Source: Halobacteriovorax sp. GB3 (GTDB taxonomy: Bacteria; Bdellovibrionota; Bacteriovoracia; Bacteriovoracales; Bacteriovoracaceae). Taken from it: a stretch of 64,000 nucleotides of DNA. The translations under genes and the position numbers were made by a program. The notes beneath the pieces were generated by a model that had not been told where the DNA came from, made no database searches, and worked only from the letters and a program-made list of their open reading frames with translations. The DNA is taken from the NCBI RefSeq assembly GCF_028649655.1, contig NZ_JAQSLN010000004.1:326452-390451 (forward strand), written 5' to 3'. Positions 7,290 through 16,731 of this stretch are shown piece after piece. Positions within the stretch are counted from its first letter, which is position 1. Each line of letters opens with the position of its first letter.

Positions 7290-7366
7290 TGGTCGGAGCG
7301 AGAGGATTCGAACCTCCGACCCCTTGCTCCCAAAGCAAGTGCGCTACCAAGCTGCGCTACGCTCCG
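7290..7366 (-). tRNA. tRNA-Pro (anticodon UGG)
   Basis: A 77-nt cloverleaf including an encoded CCA. Acceptor CGGAGCG pairs with CGCTCCG; the D arm is GCGC-AGCTTGGTA-GCGC; the anticodon arm is CTTGC-TTTGGGA-GCAAG with anticodon TGG; the T arm is GGAGG-TTCGAAT-CCTCT. It is very close to the Escherichia coli proline tRNA layout. Its last 10 nt are repeated at the start of each downstream 149-151 bp unit. Confidence 0.97.
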
Positions 7367-7402
7367 ACTAAAGATCTTGGTGAGAAGTATTATTAACGCA
7401 AA

Positions 7403-7999
7403 TCACCTTGATTGGCAAACTCTTTCCTTAAAAAAGTTTTCAGCAAATTGGCAAGCGATCGCTCGGTGTGAATTTTTTGCTTTCCAATCTGGCAGCATTG
7501 CCAAGCTCGAATGCTCGTTTTCCCCTTCTGGATAGAATACGGGATCATAGCCAAAGCCGAAATCGCCTTTATACTCTTCTCCAACACGCCCTTGCAGCCT
7601 TCCCTCGAAAAAGAAGTACTCATCTTCTGATAAATAAAAGCACAAGACACAAATAAAATATGCTGAGCGGTCTTTTGCTTGAACACCTTGTAATTTTTCC
7701 AACAAAAGCTCAGCTCGCTCTTTGGCGCTCAGGTCATCACCACCAAATCTTGCGCTATATATCCCTAGCTCATCAGGCAGAGCCTGAACACAAAGTCCAG
7801 AGTCATCTGCCATAACTGGTTGTTTATATTTGTCGTAATAAGATTTTGCCTTCTTCAAGGCATTTTCATGAAATGTCTTACCGTCTTCGATTACCTCTAG
7901 CTTCTCAGGTGCTGCTGTAATTTGAAGAATTTCTGGATTGAATAATTCTGCAAATTCTTCTGCTTTGTGTGCATTTCCTGTCGCTAATAAGAAATTCAT
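7403..7999 (-). CDS. rdgB: XTP/dITP diphosphatase (non-canonical purine NTP pyrophosphatase)
   Basis: House-cleaning enzyme of the Ham1/RdgB family, 198 aa, which hydrolyses dITP and XTP to monophosphates and so keeps inosine and xanthosine out of nucleic acids. The family landmarks are present: N-terminal [14 protein letters not shown] (substrate loop), [12 protein letters not shown] with the catalytic Asp pair, the segment YSARFGGDD, and [12 protein letters not shown] near residue 150. The start ATG is preceded by AGGGAGA and lies one base after the rph stop, so the two are co-transcribed, a common pairing. Confidence 0.95.
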   Translation of the reverse strand: MNFLLATGNAHKAEEFAELFNPEILQITAAPEKLEVIEDGKTFHENALKKAKSYYDKYKQPVMADDSGLCVQALPDELGIYSARFGGDDLSAKERAELLLEKLQGVQAKDRSAYFICVLCFYLSEDEYFFFEGRLQGRVGEEYKGDFGFGYDPVFYPEGENEHSSLAMLPDWKAKNSHRAIACQFAENFFKERVCQSR

Positions 8000-8000
8000 T

Positions 8001-8708
8001 TTATCTCCCTAGGACTTCGTTTTGCTTTTCAAAAACGACTTTTAAAGACTCTTCAGCACATTCCACAAGAGCATCAAGTTGTTCTCTTGAAAAAGGAACA
8101 CCTTCTGCTGTTCCTTGGATTTCGATAAATTTACCAGATTTTGTCATTACGATATTCATATCTGTTTCACAGCTTGAATCTTCTTCATAATTAAGATCAG
8201 CGATAATTTTTCCTGCTTCATTGATTCCACAGCTAAGTGCACCCATTTGTTCATTAATAGGATTTTCAGCAAGAAGACCTTCTGCCATTAACTTTTTAAC
8301 TGCTAGCTCTAATGCAACATAAGCTCCAGAGATTGACGTTGTTCTTGTTCCACCATCGGCAACAAGGACATCACAGTCAATAACAATTGATCTCTCTCCT
8401 AATTTCTTTAGGTCAATAATCGCTCTTAGGCTTCTTCCAATAAGTCTTTGGATCTCTTGTGTTCTTCCACCAACTTTACTCCTTTCACGACGCATACGCG
8501 TATGAGTAGAAGATGGAAGCATATTATATTCAGCTGTCACCCATCCCTGCTCTTTACCTTTGAGGAATCCCGGTACTGATTCTTCTACAGTTGCTGTAAC
8601 ATGAACTTTTGTGTTCCCAAATTCAGCAATAACACTTCCTGCTGCATAAGGATTAATATTTGGAGTAAAAGAAATTTGACGTGGATTTGATCTTTCGATA
8701 AGTGACAT
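8001..8708 (-). CDS. rph: ribonuclease PH
   Basis: Phosphorolytic 3' exoribonuclease that trims tRNA precursors, 235 aa, normal family length. It shows the expected N-terminus with [18 protein letters not shown], the [24 protein letters not shown] segment that forms the phosphate and RNA site, and [15 protein letters not shown]. It precedes rdgB by one base. The divergent gap (8709-8791) to birA must hold promoters for both directions. Confidence 0.96.
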   Translation of the reverse strand: MSLIERSNPRQISFTPNINPYAAGSVIAEFGNTKVHVTATVEESVPGFLKGKEQGWVTAEYNMLPSSTHTRMRRERSKVGGRTQEIQRLIGRSLRAIIDLKKLGERSIVIDCDVLVADGGTRTTSISGAYVALELAVKKLMAEGLLAENPINEQMGALSCGINEAGKIIADLNYEEDSSCETDMNIVMTKSGKFIEIQGTAEGVPFSREQLDALVECAEESLKVVFEKQNEVLGR

Positions 8709-8791
8709 AGAAACCTCTGAATTTTATTGATTAGACATCTCTATCTTTACATGAGAAAGCTTTTTTTTAAACAGCTAATATAGATTTTAAA

Positions 8792-9493
8792 ATGAAACAT
8801 ATAAAAAAGAATTCAATTGATTCAACTCAACAATATCTCTATGACAATTTTGATGAGCTTACATCTTTAGATCATGACGTCCTCATTTCTACAAATCAAC
8901 AAACGAAGGGAGTAGGACGTAGAGGGAATAAGTGGATTGATCAATCAAATGCATTGGCCTTTAGCTTCACTTTAAAAGCTCATTCAAAGCAAACTCTGAC
9001 ACCCCTTGAACTTGGTGCTCTTCTATCTCTCTACATTGAAAATAAGTTTAATAAGAGAATCTTTTTAAAATGGCCTAATGATATTTTAACCGGGAAAGGT
9101 GAAAAAGTTGGTGGTATTTTGTGCCAATTAAAGGGCTCCACAGTCATTGCAGGTATTGGTCTCAATCTTGGTCACTCAAATAATGTAATTGAAATTTGTA
9201 ATGATCGCTATAGTGTCTCAACTGTTTTAGACTCAAAGATTTCTTCTGATCTACAACATGAATTGCCACAAGAAATTGTTCAGTTCATTATATCCAACAG
9301 ACTTGATGAACAAACTGTAATTAAAGAATGGAAAAAGAGATGTCTTCATATTGATAAGCCTGTCACTATTATTAATGATTCCGATGAGGTTAGTGGGATT
9401 TTTAAAGGTATTGGTCAATGGGGACAAGCGGTCATTGAGATAGATAAAGAGAGCCACGAATTCTATTCGGGCTCTCTTAGATTTTCTATTTGA
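8792..9493 (+). CDS. birA: biotin--[acetyl-CoA-carboxylase] ligase
   Basis: Attaches biotin to the carrier lysine of biotin-dependent carboxylases, via biotinyl-AMP; 233 aa. Catalytic motifs are visible: QTKGVGRRGNKW (biotinyl-AMP loop), LKWPNDIL and KVGGILCQ. The N-terminal DNA-binding domain of the bifunctional E. coli BirA is absent, so this is a pure ligase (group I type). The obvious client is the biotin carrier protein at 43730-44239. The gene is convergent with the response-regulator gene, overlapping its 3' end by 8 bp. Confidence 0.92.
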   Translation: MKHIKKNSIDSTQQYLYDNFDELTSLDHDVLISTNQQTKGVGRRGNKWIDQSNALAFSFTLKAHSKQTLTPLELGALLSLYIENKFNKRIFLKWPNDILTGKGEKVGGILCQLKGSTVIAGIGLNLGHSNNVIEICNDRYSVSTVLDSKISSDLQHELPQEIVQFIISNRLDEQTVIKEWKKRCLHIDKPVTIINDSDEVSGIFKGIGQWGQAVIEIDKESHEFYSGSLRFSI

Positions 9494-10859
9494 TTGATTC
9501 GTTCATTACTGTAGATGAGATATCTTTGATTTCTTTTCTAATCAAGTTCTCTGCAAGATCAGGAATTACTTCCCAAGTAACCTCTTCAACTTTAGATTTA
9601 CAAGCTTCCTTGATCAACTCTTCTATCATTGGTTTTAGATTATTTGTAATTCGCTCTACAATTTTATCTTCGTCAAATTGAAATTCTCTGTACTCTTGAG
9701 ATTCCGCTTTTTCAGGAATGTCACTTACTGCTGAATTCAACTGGTTTCCTTTGACTTCTGTTTTTAATTCTAAATTTTTCAAATTCTCATTATCATCATC
9801 AATCGACCAGAATTGCTCTGCATCTTCTGAAGGAATTGAATCACCCTCAGATACAGTTTGTAGATCTCTCGCAAACTCCTTTGGAATTTGGTAACTCGGA
9901 TCGGTTGCATCTTCATCGAGTTCTGATTCAATATTCATTTCTAATTCTTCATCACTTTCATCTGATGCTTCGAAGACTTCTTCCTCATCTTCTTGAACAG
10001 CGCCAGGATAAGAGACGCTCTTCAGATCCTCTTCACTCGAGCCAATATAATCAACATCAGCATCCATATCAGGGTAATCGAGATCATCATTACTAGGTAA
10101 GACGACCTCTTCCTCTTCTACAGGTTCTGCACTCAAGGCTTCAAAAGCGTCATCGACTTCTTCTTCAAGGCTGCTTTCAAAACTCTCTTCTTCAACAACA
10201 TGAAGGTTCGTTACATTATTTTGACCATCAATGACTGGTGGCATTTCTCCAAGTGACATCTGTGTATTAATAACGTTTGGAACTTCAATTCCCCATCCTT
10301 TAGCTTCTTCCATTAACATATTTTCTGAAGCCGAGGAATCTTGAAAATCTTCTTCATCATCAAAAGAGTGATCTTCTACTTCAGGAGAATCTAGAACCCA
10401 GTCGTCACCAAGTTCTGGTTCAGAGGACTCGCTGAACTCTTCAGGCAGAGAATGCTCTGCCGTTCGATCTAAATTAACCTCTGCGAGAGGTCTATCTGAT
10501 TCGATAAGTTCTTGGCACTTTCTAATGAATTTTTCACTTTCAAATGGTTTCGTAATTTTTTCAGCAATTCCACAATCATTCATCTTTTGATCATTAATTG
10601 AATCAAAAGTCCCTAACATGGCCATAACTGCAACATTCGGAATATGTGTGTGAGCAAAAGTTGCTAACTCATAACCGCTTTGACTTCCTTCTAGGGAAAA
10701 ATCTAATAGAATGAGATCGAATGCATCACTCTTAACAGCATTACGAAACGACTCACCATCTAATACTGGCGTGATTTCATAATTCGTGTCTGCTAAAGTA
10801 ATCTTAACGACTTTTTGAATTGTCTGACTGTCATCTGCTACTAATACTTTTGTTGTCAT
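9486..10859 (-). CDS. response regulator with acidic linker and conserved C-terminal helical domain
   Basis: 457 aa. The receiver domain (residues 3-118) keeps the acidic pair D9-D10, phospho-acceptor D53 (LILLDFSLEG) and K104-P105. Residues about 130-365 are very rich in Glu/Asp/Ser and look disordered. The C-terminus (about 395-457, with VEEVTWEVIPDLAENLIRKE) is a helical segment of a kind seen at the end of some deltaproteobacterial receiver proteins. No DNA-binding or enzymatic output domain is seen. It is last in the FHA operon, 49 bp after the PP2C gene, so signalling by partner binding is likely. Confidence 0.85.
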   Translation of the reverse strand: MTTKVLVADDSQTIQKVVKITLADTNYEITPVLDGESFRNAVKSDAFDLILLDFSLEGSQSGYELATFAHTHIPNVAVMAMLGTFDSINDQKMNDCGIAEKITKPFESEKFIRKCQELIESDRPLAEVNLDRTAEHSLPEEFSESSEPELGDDWVLDSPEVEDHSFDDEEDFQDSSASENMLMEEAKGWGIEVPNVINTQMSLGEMPPVIDGQNNVTNLHVVEEESFESSLEEEVDDAFEALSAEPVEEEEVVLPSNDDLDYPDMDADVDYIGSSEEDLKSVSYPGAVQEDEEEVFEASDESDEELEMNIESELDEDATDPSYQIPKEFARDLQTVSEGDSIPSEDAEQFWSIDDDNENLKNLELKTEVKGNQLNSAVSDIPEKAESQEYREFQFDEDKIVERITNNLKPMIEELIKEACKSKVEEVTWEVIPDLAENLIRKEIKDISSTVMNESIK

Positions 10860-10908
10860 GACATTTATTTTCTCTTAATTTCTCATTTGAAGCAACAAGT
10901 AATGGAAA

Positions 10909-11643
10909 TTAAAATCGAAGAACAATAGTTGACTGATTATCTCTGTTACCTCTTTCGTTTGCTAGGGAGAAGAGTTTTTCAACTTTTTCAGACTCTTTCA
11001 TTTTCTGATTCCCGACTATTTCTCTCAAATCCTTAGGAAGAATTCGAGCGTAAACGCCATCGCTCATCATGATGATACAGTCACCTTCTTTAACTCGAAC
11101 TTCTTTTACTTCATAACCAAGTTTAGTAAAAAGCCCAAGAGCATTGAGTGGCGCTGTATGAAACTGTGGTTGGTAAGTATCCATCCAAGGTGGAGTCATG
11201 CAATCTGGATTAGAAACAATTTGCACTTTGCTGTCTCTAATTAAGCAACAAATAGTATTTCCAATCGACATCACATTAAAGATATTTCCACATAAGACGC
11301 CTCCGGCCATAGAACTACCACCTCTTTGATGCATTTCTTTCGTTTCATTTTCTTTCATCAAAGATTCATGGGCCATTAACGATGAATTAATCAGTGAGTT
11401 CATTTCTAACAGATATCTAGAATTAAAAACAAAGGGCATTGTTGAGTCAGGATCACCACCAATTTTAGAATAGAAGCTACTGATTTTGTCTTTCAATTGC
11501 GATACAGCAACATCGCCAACACCTGCACCACCAAAACCATCGAATAATAAAAATAGATTATTTGTTATATCCGTATAAATATCATCTTCGTTTATTTCTA
11601 AACAAGGTCCTTGATCTGTTTTTGCTGCGTATGACTTTAACAC
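10909..11643 (-). CDS. PP2C-family serine/threonine phosphatase
   Basis: 244 aa, the length of bacterial stand-alone PP2C domains. The metal-binding motifs are in order: NEDD (18-21), LLFDGFGGAG (D35, in place of the common ADGMGG), GGSSMAGG, MMSDGVY, and RDNQSTIVL near the end (D235). All key aspartates appear kept, so activity is likely. It lies 8 bp downstream of the double-FHA gene. The context suggests it reverses threonine phosphorylation read by the FHA proteins of this operon; no kinase gene is in the window. Confidence 0.9.
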   Translation of the reverse strand: MLKSYAAKTDQGPCLEINEDDIYTDITNNLFLLFDGFGGAGVGDVAVSQLKDKISSFYSKIGGDPDSTMPFVFNSRYLLEMNSLINSSLMAHESLMKENETKEMHQRGGSSMAGGVLCGNIFNVMSIGNTICCLIRDSKVQIVSNPDCMTPPWMDTYQPQFHTAPLNALGLFTKLGYEVKEVRVKEGDCIIMMSDGVYARILPKDLREIVGNQKMKESEKVEKLFSLANERGNRDNQSTIVLRF

Positions 11644-11651
11644 AAAGACTC

Positions 11652-13880
11652 CTAGTCTAAGTAATTCTTCAATTTTTCTGTAGCCTTTTTATAGTACTCA
11701 CTATCCGTCGGCGAAATTTGTTGAACTTCTTGATACTTCTCTTTCGCTTCATTGAACTGACTCAAAGATTCAGAGATGATCGCTTCTCTGTATGTTTTTC
11801 TCGATCTCTTATGTAAAGTCGAGCGAATTTTATCCATCTCATTAAGTGCCTCAATACTTGAAGGATCATATTGAAGAATTTCATTATAAGTTTCATAAGC
11901 ACCTTTCAAGTCTTGTCCTTCCTTCAACGATCGTGCCTTTCCAAGTAACGGATTAACAACTCGCTTTAGATTTTCACGTGACTCTTCTAGCATTTTACTA
12001 GCTTCAGTAATGAGATCGTCATCCATACCCTCAAGTCGTAAGAAGTCTTCTAATTTCAATACGGCGTTGTACCATTCTTTTTTAAGATAAAAATTCTTTC
12101 CAGGCTGAAGCTCACTCTCTTGACGATTTCTCTCAGCTTCAGCTTGAGCTTTTGCTAAATCCTCTTCTTGAATTTTTCTCTTATAAGCTTCGATCTCAAG
12201 CTTAAGCTCAGTAACATCATAATTTTCTGGATCTAATTTAATGATCTCAGTAAATAAATTCTCGGCCAAAACAGTATTCTTTTCTTCAACTGCGGCCTTT
12301 GCCTTTTCGACTAGATCTTTAACTTTTTTCTTTCGAACGGCTTCTCTTTTTTCTCGTTCTTCTTTCTCTTGAAGCTCTTTCAATCTCGCAAGACCTTGCT
12401 TAGCAAGTTCATAGATTTGCTTGGCGTTTTTATACTCTTTCGCAATTAAAAATAATTGATCTAAATTTTCTACCGCTTCTCTATAGCGTCCTTCATTAAT
12501 TAATTGCTGCGCTAATTGATAAAGGCCCTCAGCTGTCTCCGCTTGCTCTGGAGTTAATTTAATATCACTCTTGGTAGGAGCTTTCTTTTTTACAACTTTT
12601 TCTGTTTTCTTCGGAGCTTTCTTTTCAGGTGCACTATCCCCGCCCTCATCTAAAAGAACCCAAGCTGCAACCAAACCTAAAACGATATAAATAAGTTTCT
12701 TTCTCTTGGCCGGGTCTTTCAAGGCCTCTTTAGAAAAAAGAGAATTGTTCGCTGACTGAGCTTCACCGAAGCTAGCACCTTCAATATCATCGTCATCAAA
12801 GTTTTCTTCATCAACTTCGACAACTTCTTCTACTTCAATCACCTGATTCTCTTCTACAGGCATTAAGCTTTGCTTTTCTGCCTCTAGAAAATCGGAACCA
12901 ATATGAACAGTGAATGTAGTAGAACCAATAATGAATTCATCACCATTAGTTAGAATGTCTTTATTTACTCTTTTACCATTTAACAGAGTTCCATTAGATG
13001 ATTGGAGATCTTCTAACTCACAAGTTATATTATTCCTCTTAATTACGGCATGGATGCTTGAGACTTCACTATCATTCAATACGATCTGACATTTTTCTGG
13101 ATCACGTCCTATGAAGATTTCATTATCACGTACGGAGTAATTATCATAAGGAGCATACTCTCCAAAAAGCTCTAAAGAAACTTTAGCAAAGCTGATTGCT
13201 ACGTTCGTTTTATCTCCCATATCATCATCATAGGAATCTACAGCATATTCATCATCGCCATATTCATCATAGCCTTCCTCTTGGTCAGAGTATTGCTCAT
13301 CAGTATTTTCGAATTCACTATTTTCACTGTCAAAGTCAAATCCTTCAGTACCATCATTATCCTCTGGAAATTCACTTTCTTCAGCTCCATCTGAGATATC
13401 GAATTCTTTGACTTCGTCTTCACTTTCAACTTCTTGCTCATTATTTTCAATTGGAGCATCTAATTCTGTCGTAAGATCTTCGACATCATCTACTTCATCA
13501 CTTTCTACTTCTATTTCTTCTACATCATCATTTGGCCCTTCAAAAAGAGTCGGAGTCTGCTCCTTAACGGGCTCGATATAGACTGAAATATTAAACTCGC
13601 CCACTTTGATGATATCACCACTAGACAGTGGTGCTCCCTCACTAGGGACACCATTAATGTAGAGGACACCAAAGCCAGGTAATTTTCGAATAGACCAATT
13701 TCCTTGAATATAAGAAATTTGAGCATGTTCTCTTGATACTGTTTGATCATTAAGACATACGTGGCAATCGCTTGAACGACCAAGCAAAAAAGTAATTTCT
13801 CCTTGCTCAATCCCTTCGATTTCTTTTGCAAGGTCAATTTCTTCGATGAATTTATTTAGTTTCGAAACACTTAATTTCAC
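11652..13880 (-). CDS. membrane protein with two FHA domains and C-terminal TPR-like repeats
   Basis: 742 aa. FHA domain 1 at residues 31-100 (LLGRSSDCHV, SREHA) and FHA domain 2 at 255-326 (IFIGRDPEKC, SSIHA, SSNGTLLNGK) keep the Gly-Arg, Ser and Asn residues used for phosphothreonine binding. A long acidic linker (117-222) separates them. A membrane segment at 395-410 is followed by a Lys-rich patch and helical, TPR-like repeats to the end. Topology would put the FHA domains in the cytoplasm and the repeats outside. The start is a GTG overlapping the upstream gene by 29 bp. It is a paralogue of the next gene upstream in the operon. Confidence 0.85.
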   Translation of the reverse strand: MKLSVSKLNKFIEEIDLAKEIEGIEQGEITFLLGRSSDCHVCLNDQTVSREHAQISYIQGNWSIRKLPGFGVLYINGVPSEGAPLSSGDIIKVGEFNISVYIEPVKEQTPTLFEGPNDDVEEIEVESDEVDDVEDLTTELDAPIENNEQEVESEDEVKEFDISDGAEESEFPEDNDGTEGFDFDSENSEFENTDEQYSDQEEGYDEYGDDEYAVDSYDDDMGDKTNVAISFAKVSLELFGEYAPYDNYSVRDNEIFIGRDPEKCQIVLNDSEVSSIHAVIKRNNITCELEDLQSSNGTLLNGKRVNKDILTNGDEFIIGSTTFTVHIGSDFLEAEKQSLMPVEENQVIEVEEVVEVDEENFDDDDIEGASFGEAQSANNSLFSKEALKDPAKRKKLIYIVLGLVAAWVLLDEGGDSAPEKKAPKKTEKVVKKKAPTKSDIKLTPEQAETAEGLYQLAQQLINEGRYREAVENLDQLFLIAKEYKNAKQIYELAKQGLARLKELQEKEEREKREAVRKKKVKDLVEKAKAAVEEKNTVLAENLFTEIIKLDPENYDVTELKLEIEAYKRKIQEEDLAKAQAEAERNRQESELQPGKNFYLKKEWYNAVLKLEDFLRLEGMDDDLITEASKMLEESRENLKRVVNPLLGKARSLKEGQDLKGAYETYNEILQYDPSSIEALNEMDKIRSTLHKRSRKTYREAIISESLSQFNEAKEKYQEVQQISPTDSEYYKKATEKLKNYLD

Positions 13881-14841
13881 CTTCTAATAACCCCATTTTC
13901 CTTTCCAGAACTCTAATTTGTTCTTCGGCCTGCTTATATCTTTCATCTTCTTCTCGGTAATCTTGTAATAACTTAACGACTGAACAATATGAAACGACCG
14001 CGGCATCGTATTTTAGTGCTTCAGTTTCCTGTCTCGCACTAATAAATGTTTTTTTAATTTTTTCATCTAGTCTCTGTTTTGCTTTTTCCATATAGAAAGA
14101 AGCTCTTCCATGCTCAGGAGACAATATGAGGGCCCTTCTAAATTCTTCCATTGCCCTAAAGTAATTCCCTTCTCTATACTCTCTTTGCCCTCTATGAATA
14201 TAGGTCTCTATAGTATCTTGAAGCTCTTTATCTTCATCTGTTTCTTTTTTCTTAATGAAATTCTTAGTTAAATCAGCACTTACTTGATTATTTGTTTTCT
14301 TAGCTTTTTTTGGCCCTTTCGTATCTTCCTCAGGCAATAAGAAAAATGCTGCAAGCAGAGCAACAATTCCATAAATTAATACTCTTCGATTAGGCTTCTT
14401 CTTCGATTTAGATTTCTCTACTTCTTCAAGCTCTTCCTCTTCCTCATCTTCATCGTCTTCTTCATCAACTTCTACAAGTTCATTTTTAACTTCGATTTCA
14501 CCATATTTTAAAACAGTCGTTCCGATAATAATCTTATCGCCATCTTTTAACTCATGTTGTGATACTTTAAGATCATTAACAACGACACCATTTTGAGACT
14601 TAAGATCTGTTAAGACCAATCCCCGACCTACGGCCACGATTTCCAAGTGTTCTCTAGAAGCCTTTACATCTAAGACTTGGACATCACAATCTTTACCTCG
14701 GCCAAGGACGACACGTTTACCTTGTATATAATAACAAAGTCCTTTATTTTTTCCCGTTAAACAAATAATTCTGCGATAGAAACCAGGTTTCTCAGGAGCT
14801 TTTAAATTTCTTGTGATTTTAACAGCACTACTTGCCATCAC
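13852..14841 (-). CDS. FHA-domain membrane protein with TPR-like region
   Basis: 329 aa. FHA domain at residues 43-112 (VVLGRGKDCDV, ASREHLEI, SQNGVVVND), then an acidic run (121-143), a membrane segment (153-169), a Lys-rich patch and a helical TPR-like part (about 210-320, REYREGNYFRAMEEFRRAL). The order FHA, acidic, membrane, Lys-rich, TPR is the same as in the neighbouring 742-aa protein, pointing to a tandem duplication. It overlaps the upstream FHA/PAS gene by 4 bp, indicating translational coupling. Confidence 0.85.
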   Translation of the reverse strand: MMASSAVKITRNLKAPEKPGFYRRIICLTGKNKGLCYYIQGKRVVLGRGKDCDVQVLDVKASREHLEIVAVGRGLVLTDLKSQNGVVVNDLKVSQHELKDGDKIIIGTTVLKYGEIEVKNELVEVDEEDDEDEEEEELEEVEKSKSKKKPNRRVLIYGIVALLAAFFLLPEEDTKGPKKAKKTNNQVSADLTKNFIKKKETDEDKELQDTIETYIHRGQREYREGNYFRAMEEFRRALILSPEHGRASFYMEKAKQRLDEKIKKTFISARQETEALKYDAAVVSYCSVVKLLQDYREEDERYKQAEEQIRVLERKMGLLEGEIKCFETK

Positions 14842-16406
14842 ACATCCTTAACAAATGTAACATAAAAAGCTTTTGCAAAATTATCCTTTCCCATTAATGA
14901 CGTTACATAGACATTATGGGGTTGACCTTGAAGCTCATAATCGCCTTGCTGACTATATCCACCGTTATTAGCAGACTCCTCGCAAAGCTCTAGCACTGTC
15001 GCAGCAAAACCTTTTTCTCTACTTACATCTAATAGTGACATTCCCTCAGCTGAGCTTTCTCTAATCCCAGTTAAATCTTCTGCCTCAGTATTAATTGCGC
15101 GAACATTCTTTTCTGAATCAAGAATGACAACGGCACCATTGGCACCTCTAAGAAATTCTTTCAAGGTATCTACGTAACCATCATCACTTTCAATATCCGC
15201 AAATTCCCCATCCCCTCCATCATCTTGAAGCTCTCGTATCTTTTGTAAGAGCGAATTAACAGATGATTTCAGAGGATTAATCTCCTCAAAGAGATAGCGA
15301 GTCTCGACGTTTCTCTTCTTTCCACGAAGGACTTCCTCTATTTGATATTTAATTTCTTCAACAGGCCTAATCGTTAAATAATAAATAATCGCGAAAAAGA
15401 TAATTGAAACAATCATCGAAGTAACAAGTGCTTCCATATATGCTTTTTGTGATTTAGCTGCTTCTCTTGCAAGGGATGTTGGAGCAAATCGTATCGCGAT
15501 TAACCCAACCGCCTCAAAGTCTCCACTTTTGGGGTTATATGCAATAATTCTTTTTCCAATCCCAATACTCCCATCATCGAGTAGCTTAGTTAGCGTTCGA
15601 CTATCTTGAGAGTTCATTCTATTCTTTTGCGCCCAATCTTTAACTTCAATTGAAAATGTATCGTCGATGTATTCATTTAATCTAGCTAGTGGTCTTACAA
15701 TACGTCCCTCAAGATCAAAAAGGTCATAGGACATTACACCGTCTTCTTTTTCAAGAAAATCTGAGTTCACACGATCTAAGTTTTTAGACTCGAGTGCTTG
15801 AGCATTAATTCTTCCAATTTCTTCAGCATAGTGAGCACCCCTTTTTGCAATTTCTCGCAAAAGGAGCTTCTTACTATCTTGAAGTATAGGAAAAATAGTA
15901 AGCGTAATCGTTGTAACAACAAAGATAGAGAGAAGAATTCCAAAAAGAACCCGCCATTCATACTCTTCATTTATTCCATGAACAATCGGCATGAACTTAT
16001 ATTTGAAATAATAAATAATTTTCGGGAATAATTTTTGAGGGACTGGCCCACCTTTTAAAAATAATTCCTCAGGATCTTCTTCTTTTGCCATTTTCTTTTT
16101 AATGACAATTTTCTTTTCTTTAACAAAGACGACCTGAAGGATGACATCTGGAAGAGCGATTTTATCACCATTTTTTATGGTCGCTCGTTTGACAATTTTC
16201 CCATTTACGAAAGTTCCATTAGAACTTCCCAAATCTTTAAGATAAGCTACATCATCTGTTACAGTAATCGAGAGATGCTTTTTTGAAACACCGTCAATAT
16301 TTAGAGTATGGTCGCAAGATTCATCACGACCAATAGAGTTTTCGCCTGACTCTAAGACAAACTCTTCTCCACGAATTTTCCCTGCGACTGCGACTAATTT
16401 ATACAT
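14838..16406 (-). CDS. FHA - membrane sensor - HAMP - PAS signalling protein
   Basis: 522 aa. An FHA domain (22-90, SIGRDESCD, SKKHL, SSNGTFVNGK) is followed by membrane helix 1 (about 153-173), an extracytoplasmic region of about 150 aa ending SGDFEAVGLIAIRFAP that resembles a double-Cache/PAS-like sensor, membrane helix 2 (326-346), a HAMP-like linker and a C-terminal PAS-like domain (about 412-520). No kinase, cyclase or other output domain follows. It may pass an external signal to the FHA/PP2C system through protein contacts. It overlaps the DUF192 gene by 8 bp and the next FHA gene by 4 bp. Confidence 0.82.
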   Translation of the reverse strand: MYKLVAVAGKIRGEEFVLESGENSIGRDESCDHTLNIDGVSKKHLSITVTDDVAYLKDLGSSNGTFVNGKIVKRATIKNGDKIALPDVILQVVFVKEKKIVIKKKMAKEEDPEELFLKGGPVPQKLFPKIIYYFKYKFMPIVHGINEEYEWRVLFGILLSIFVVTTITLTIFPILQDSKKLLLREIAKRGAHYAEEIGRINAQALESKNLDRVNSDFLEKEDGVMSYDLFDLEGRIVRPLARLNEYIDDTFSIEVKDWAQKNRMNSQDSRTLTKLLDDGSIGIGKRIIAYNPKSGDFEAVGLIAIRFAPTSLAREAAKSQKAYMEALVTSMIVSIIFFAIIYYLTIRPVEEIKYQIEEVLRGKKRNVETRYLFEEINPLKSSVNSLLQKIRELQDDGGDGEFADIESDDGYVDTLKEFLRGANGAVVILDSEKNVRAINTEAEDLTGIRESSAEGMSLLDVSREKGFAATVLELCEESANNGGYSQQGDYELQGQPHNVYVTSLMGKDNFAKAFYVTFVKDV

Positions 16407-16731
16407 TCATCACCAGCTTTTGACCTTTTTCAATATTATTAACTGTGCCCGCTTTTAACTCTAGTACGTGCTTTGCTGTAAAATAGATCCATGACATTCT
16501 CCATGGTTTCATATTTTTTATTACTTTTACGACTTCATACTGAGAATTTAAGAAGATGACATCTATATCCATTCTCATGAAAAATGTATGAATCGAATTA
16601 CAATGTGGTATTAAAAGAGCATCATAGCCAATCATCTCTTTTGTTCCCATTAATCCGATCAGCCTTTGAAAGAATGTTTCAGCAACTCTTACGCGACTAG
16701 CGAGAATAGTTTCACCGATAATAGCTTTCAC
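16399..16731 (-). CDS. DUF192 family protein
   Basis: 110 aa. The DUF192 pattern is clear: LASRVRVAETFFQRLIGLMG near the start, then LLIPHCNSIHTFFMRMDIDVIFL and a final AGTVNNIEKGQKL. The function of the family is not established. Unlike many members it has no signal peptide here. It sits between the tadC-like gene (1 bp overlap) and the FHA/PAS gene (8 bp overlap), so it is translationally coupled to both. Confidence 0.88.
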   Translation of the reverse strand: MKAIIGETILASRVRVAETFFQRLIGLMGTKEMIGYDALLIPHCNSIHTFFMRMDIDVIFLNSQYEVVKVIKNMKPWRMSWIYFTAKHVLELKAGTVNNIEKGQKLVMNV

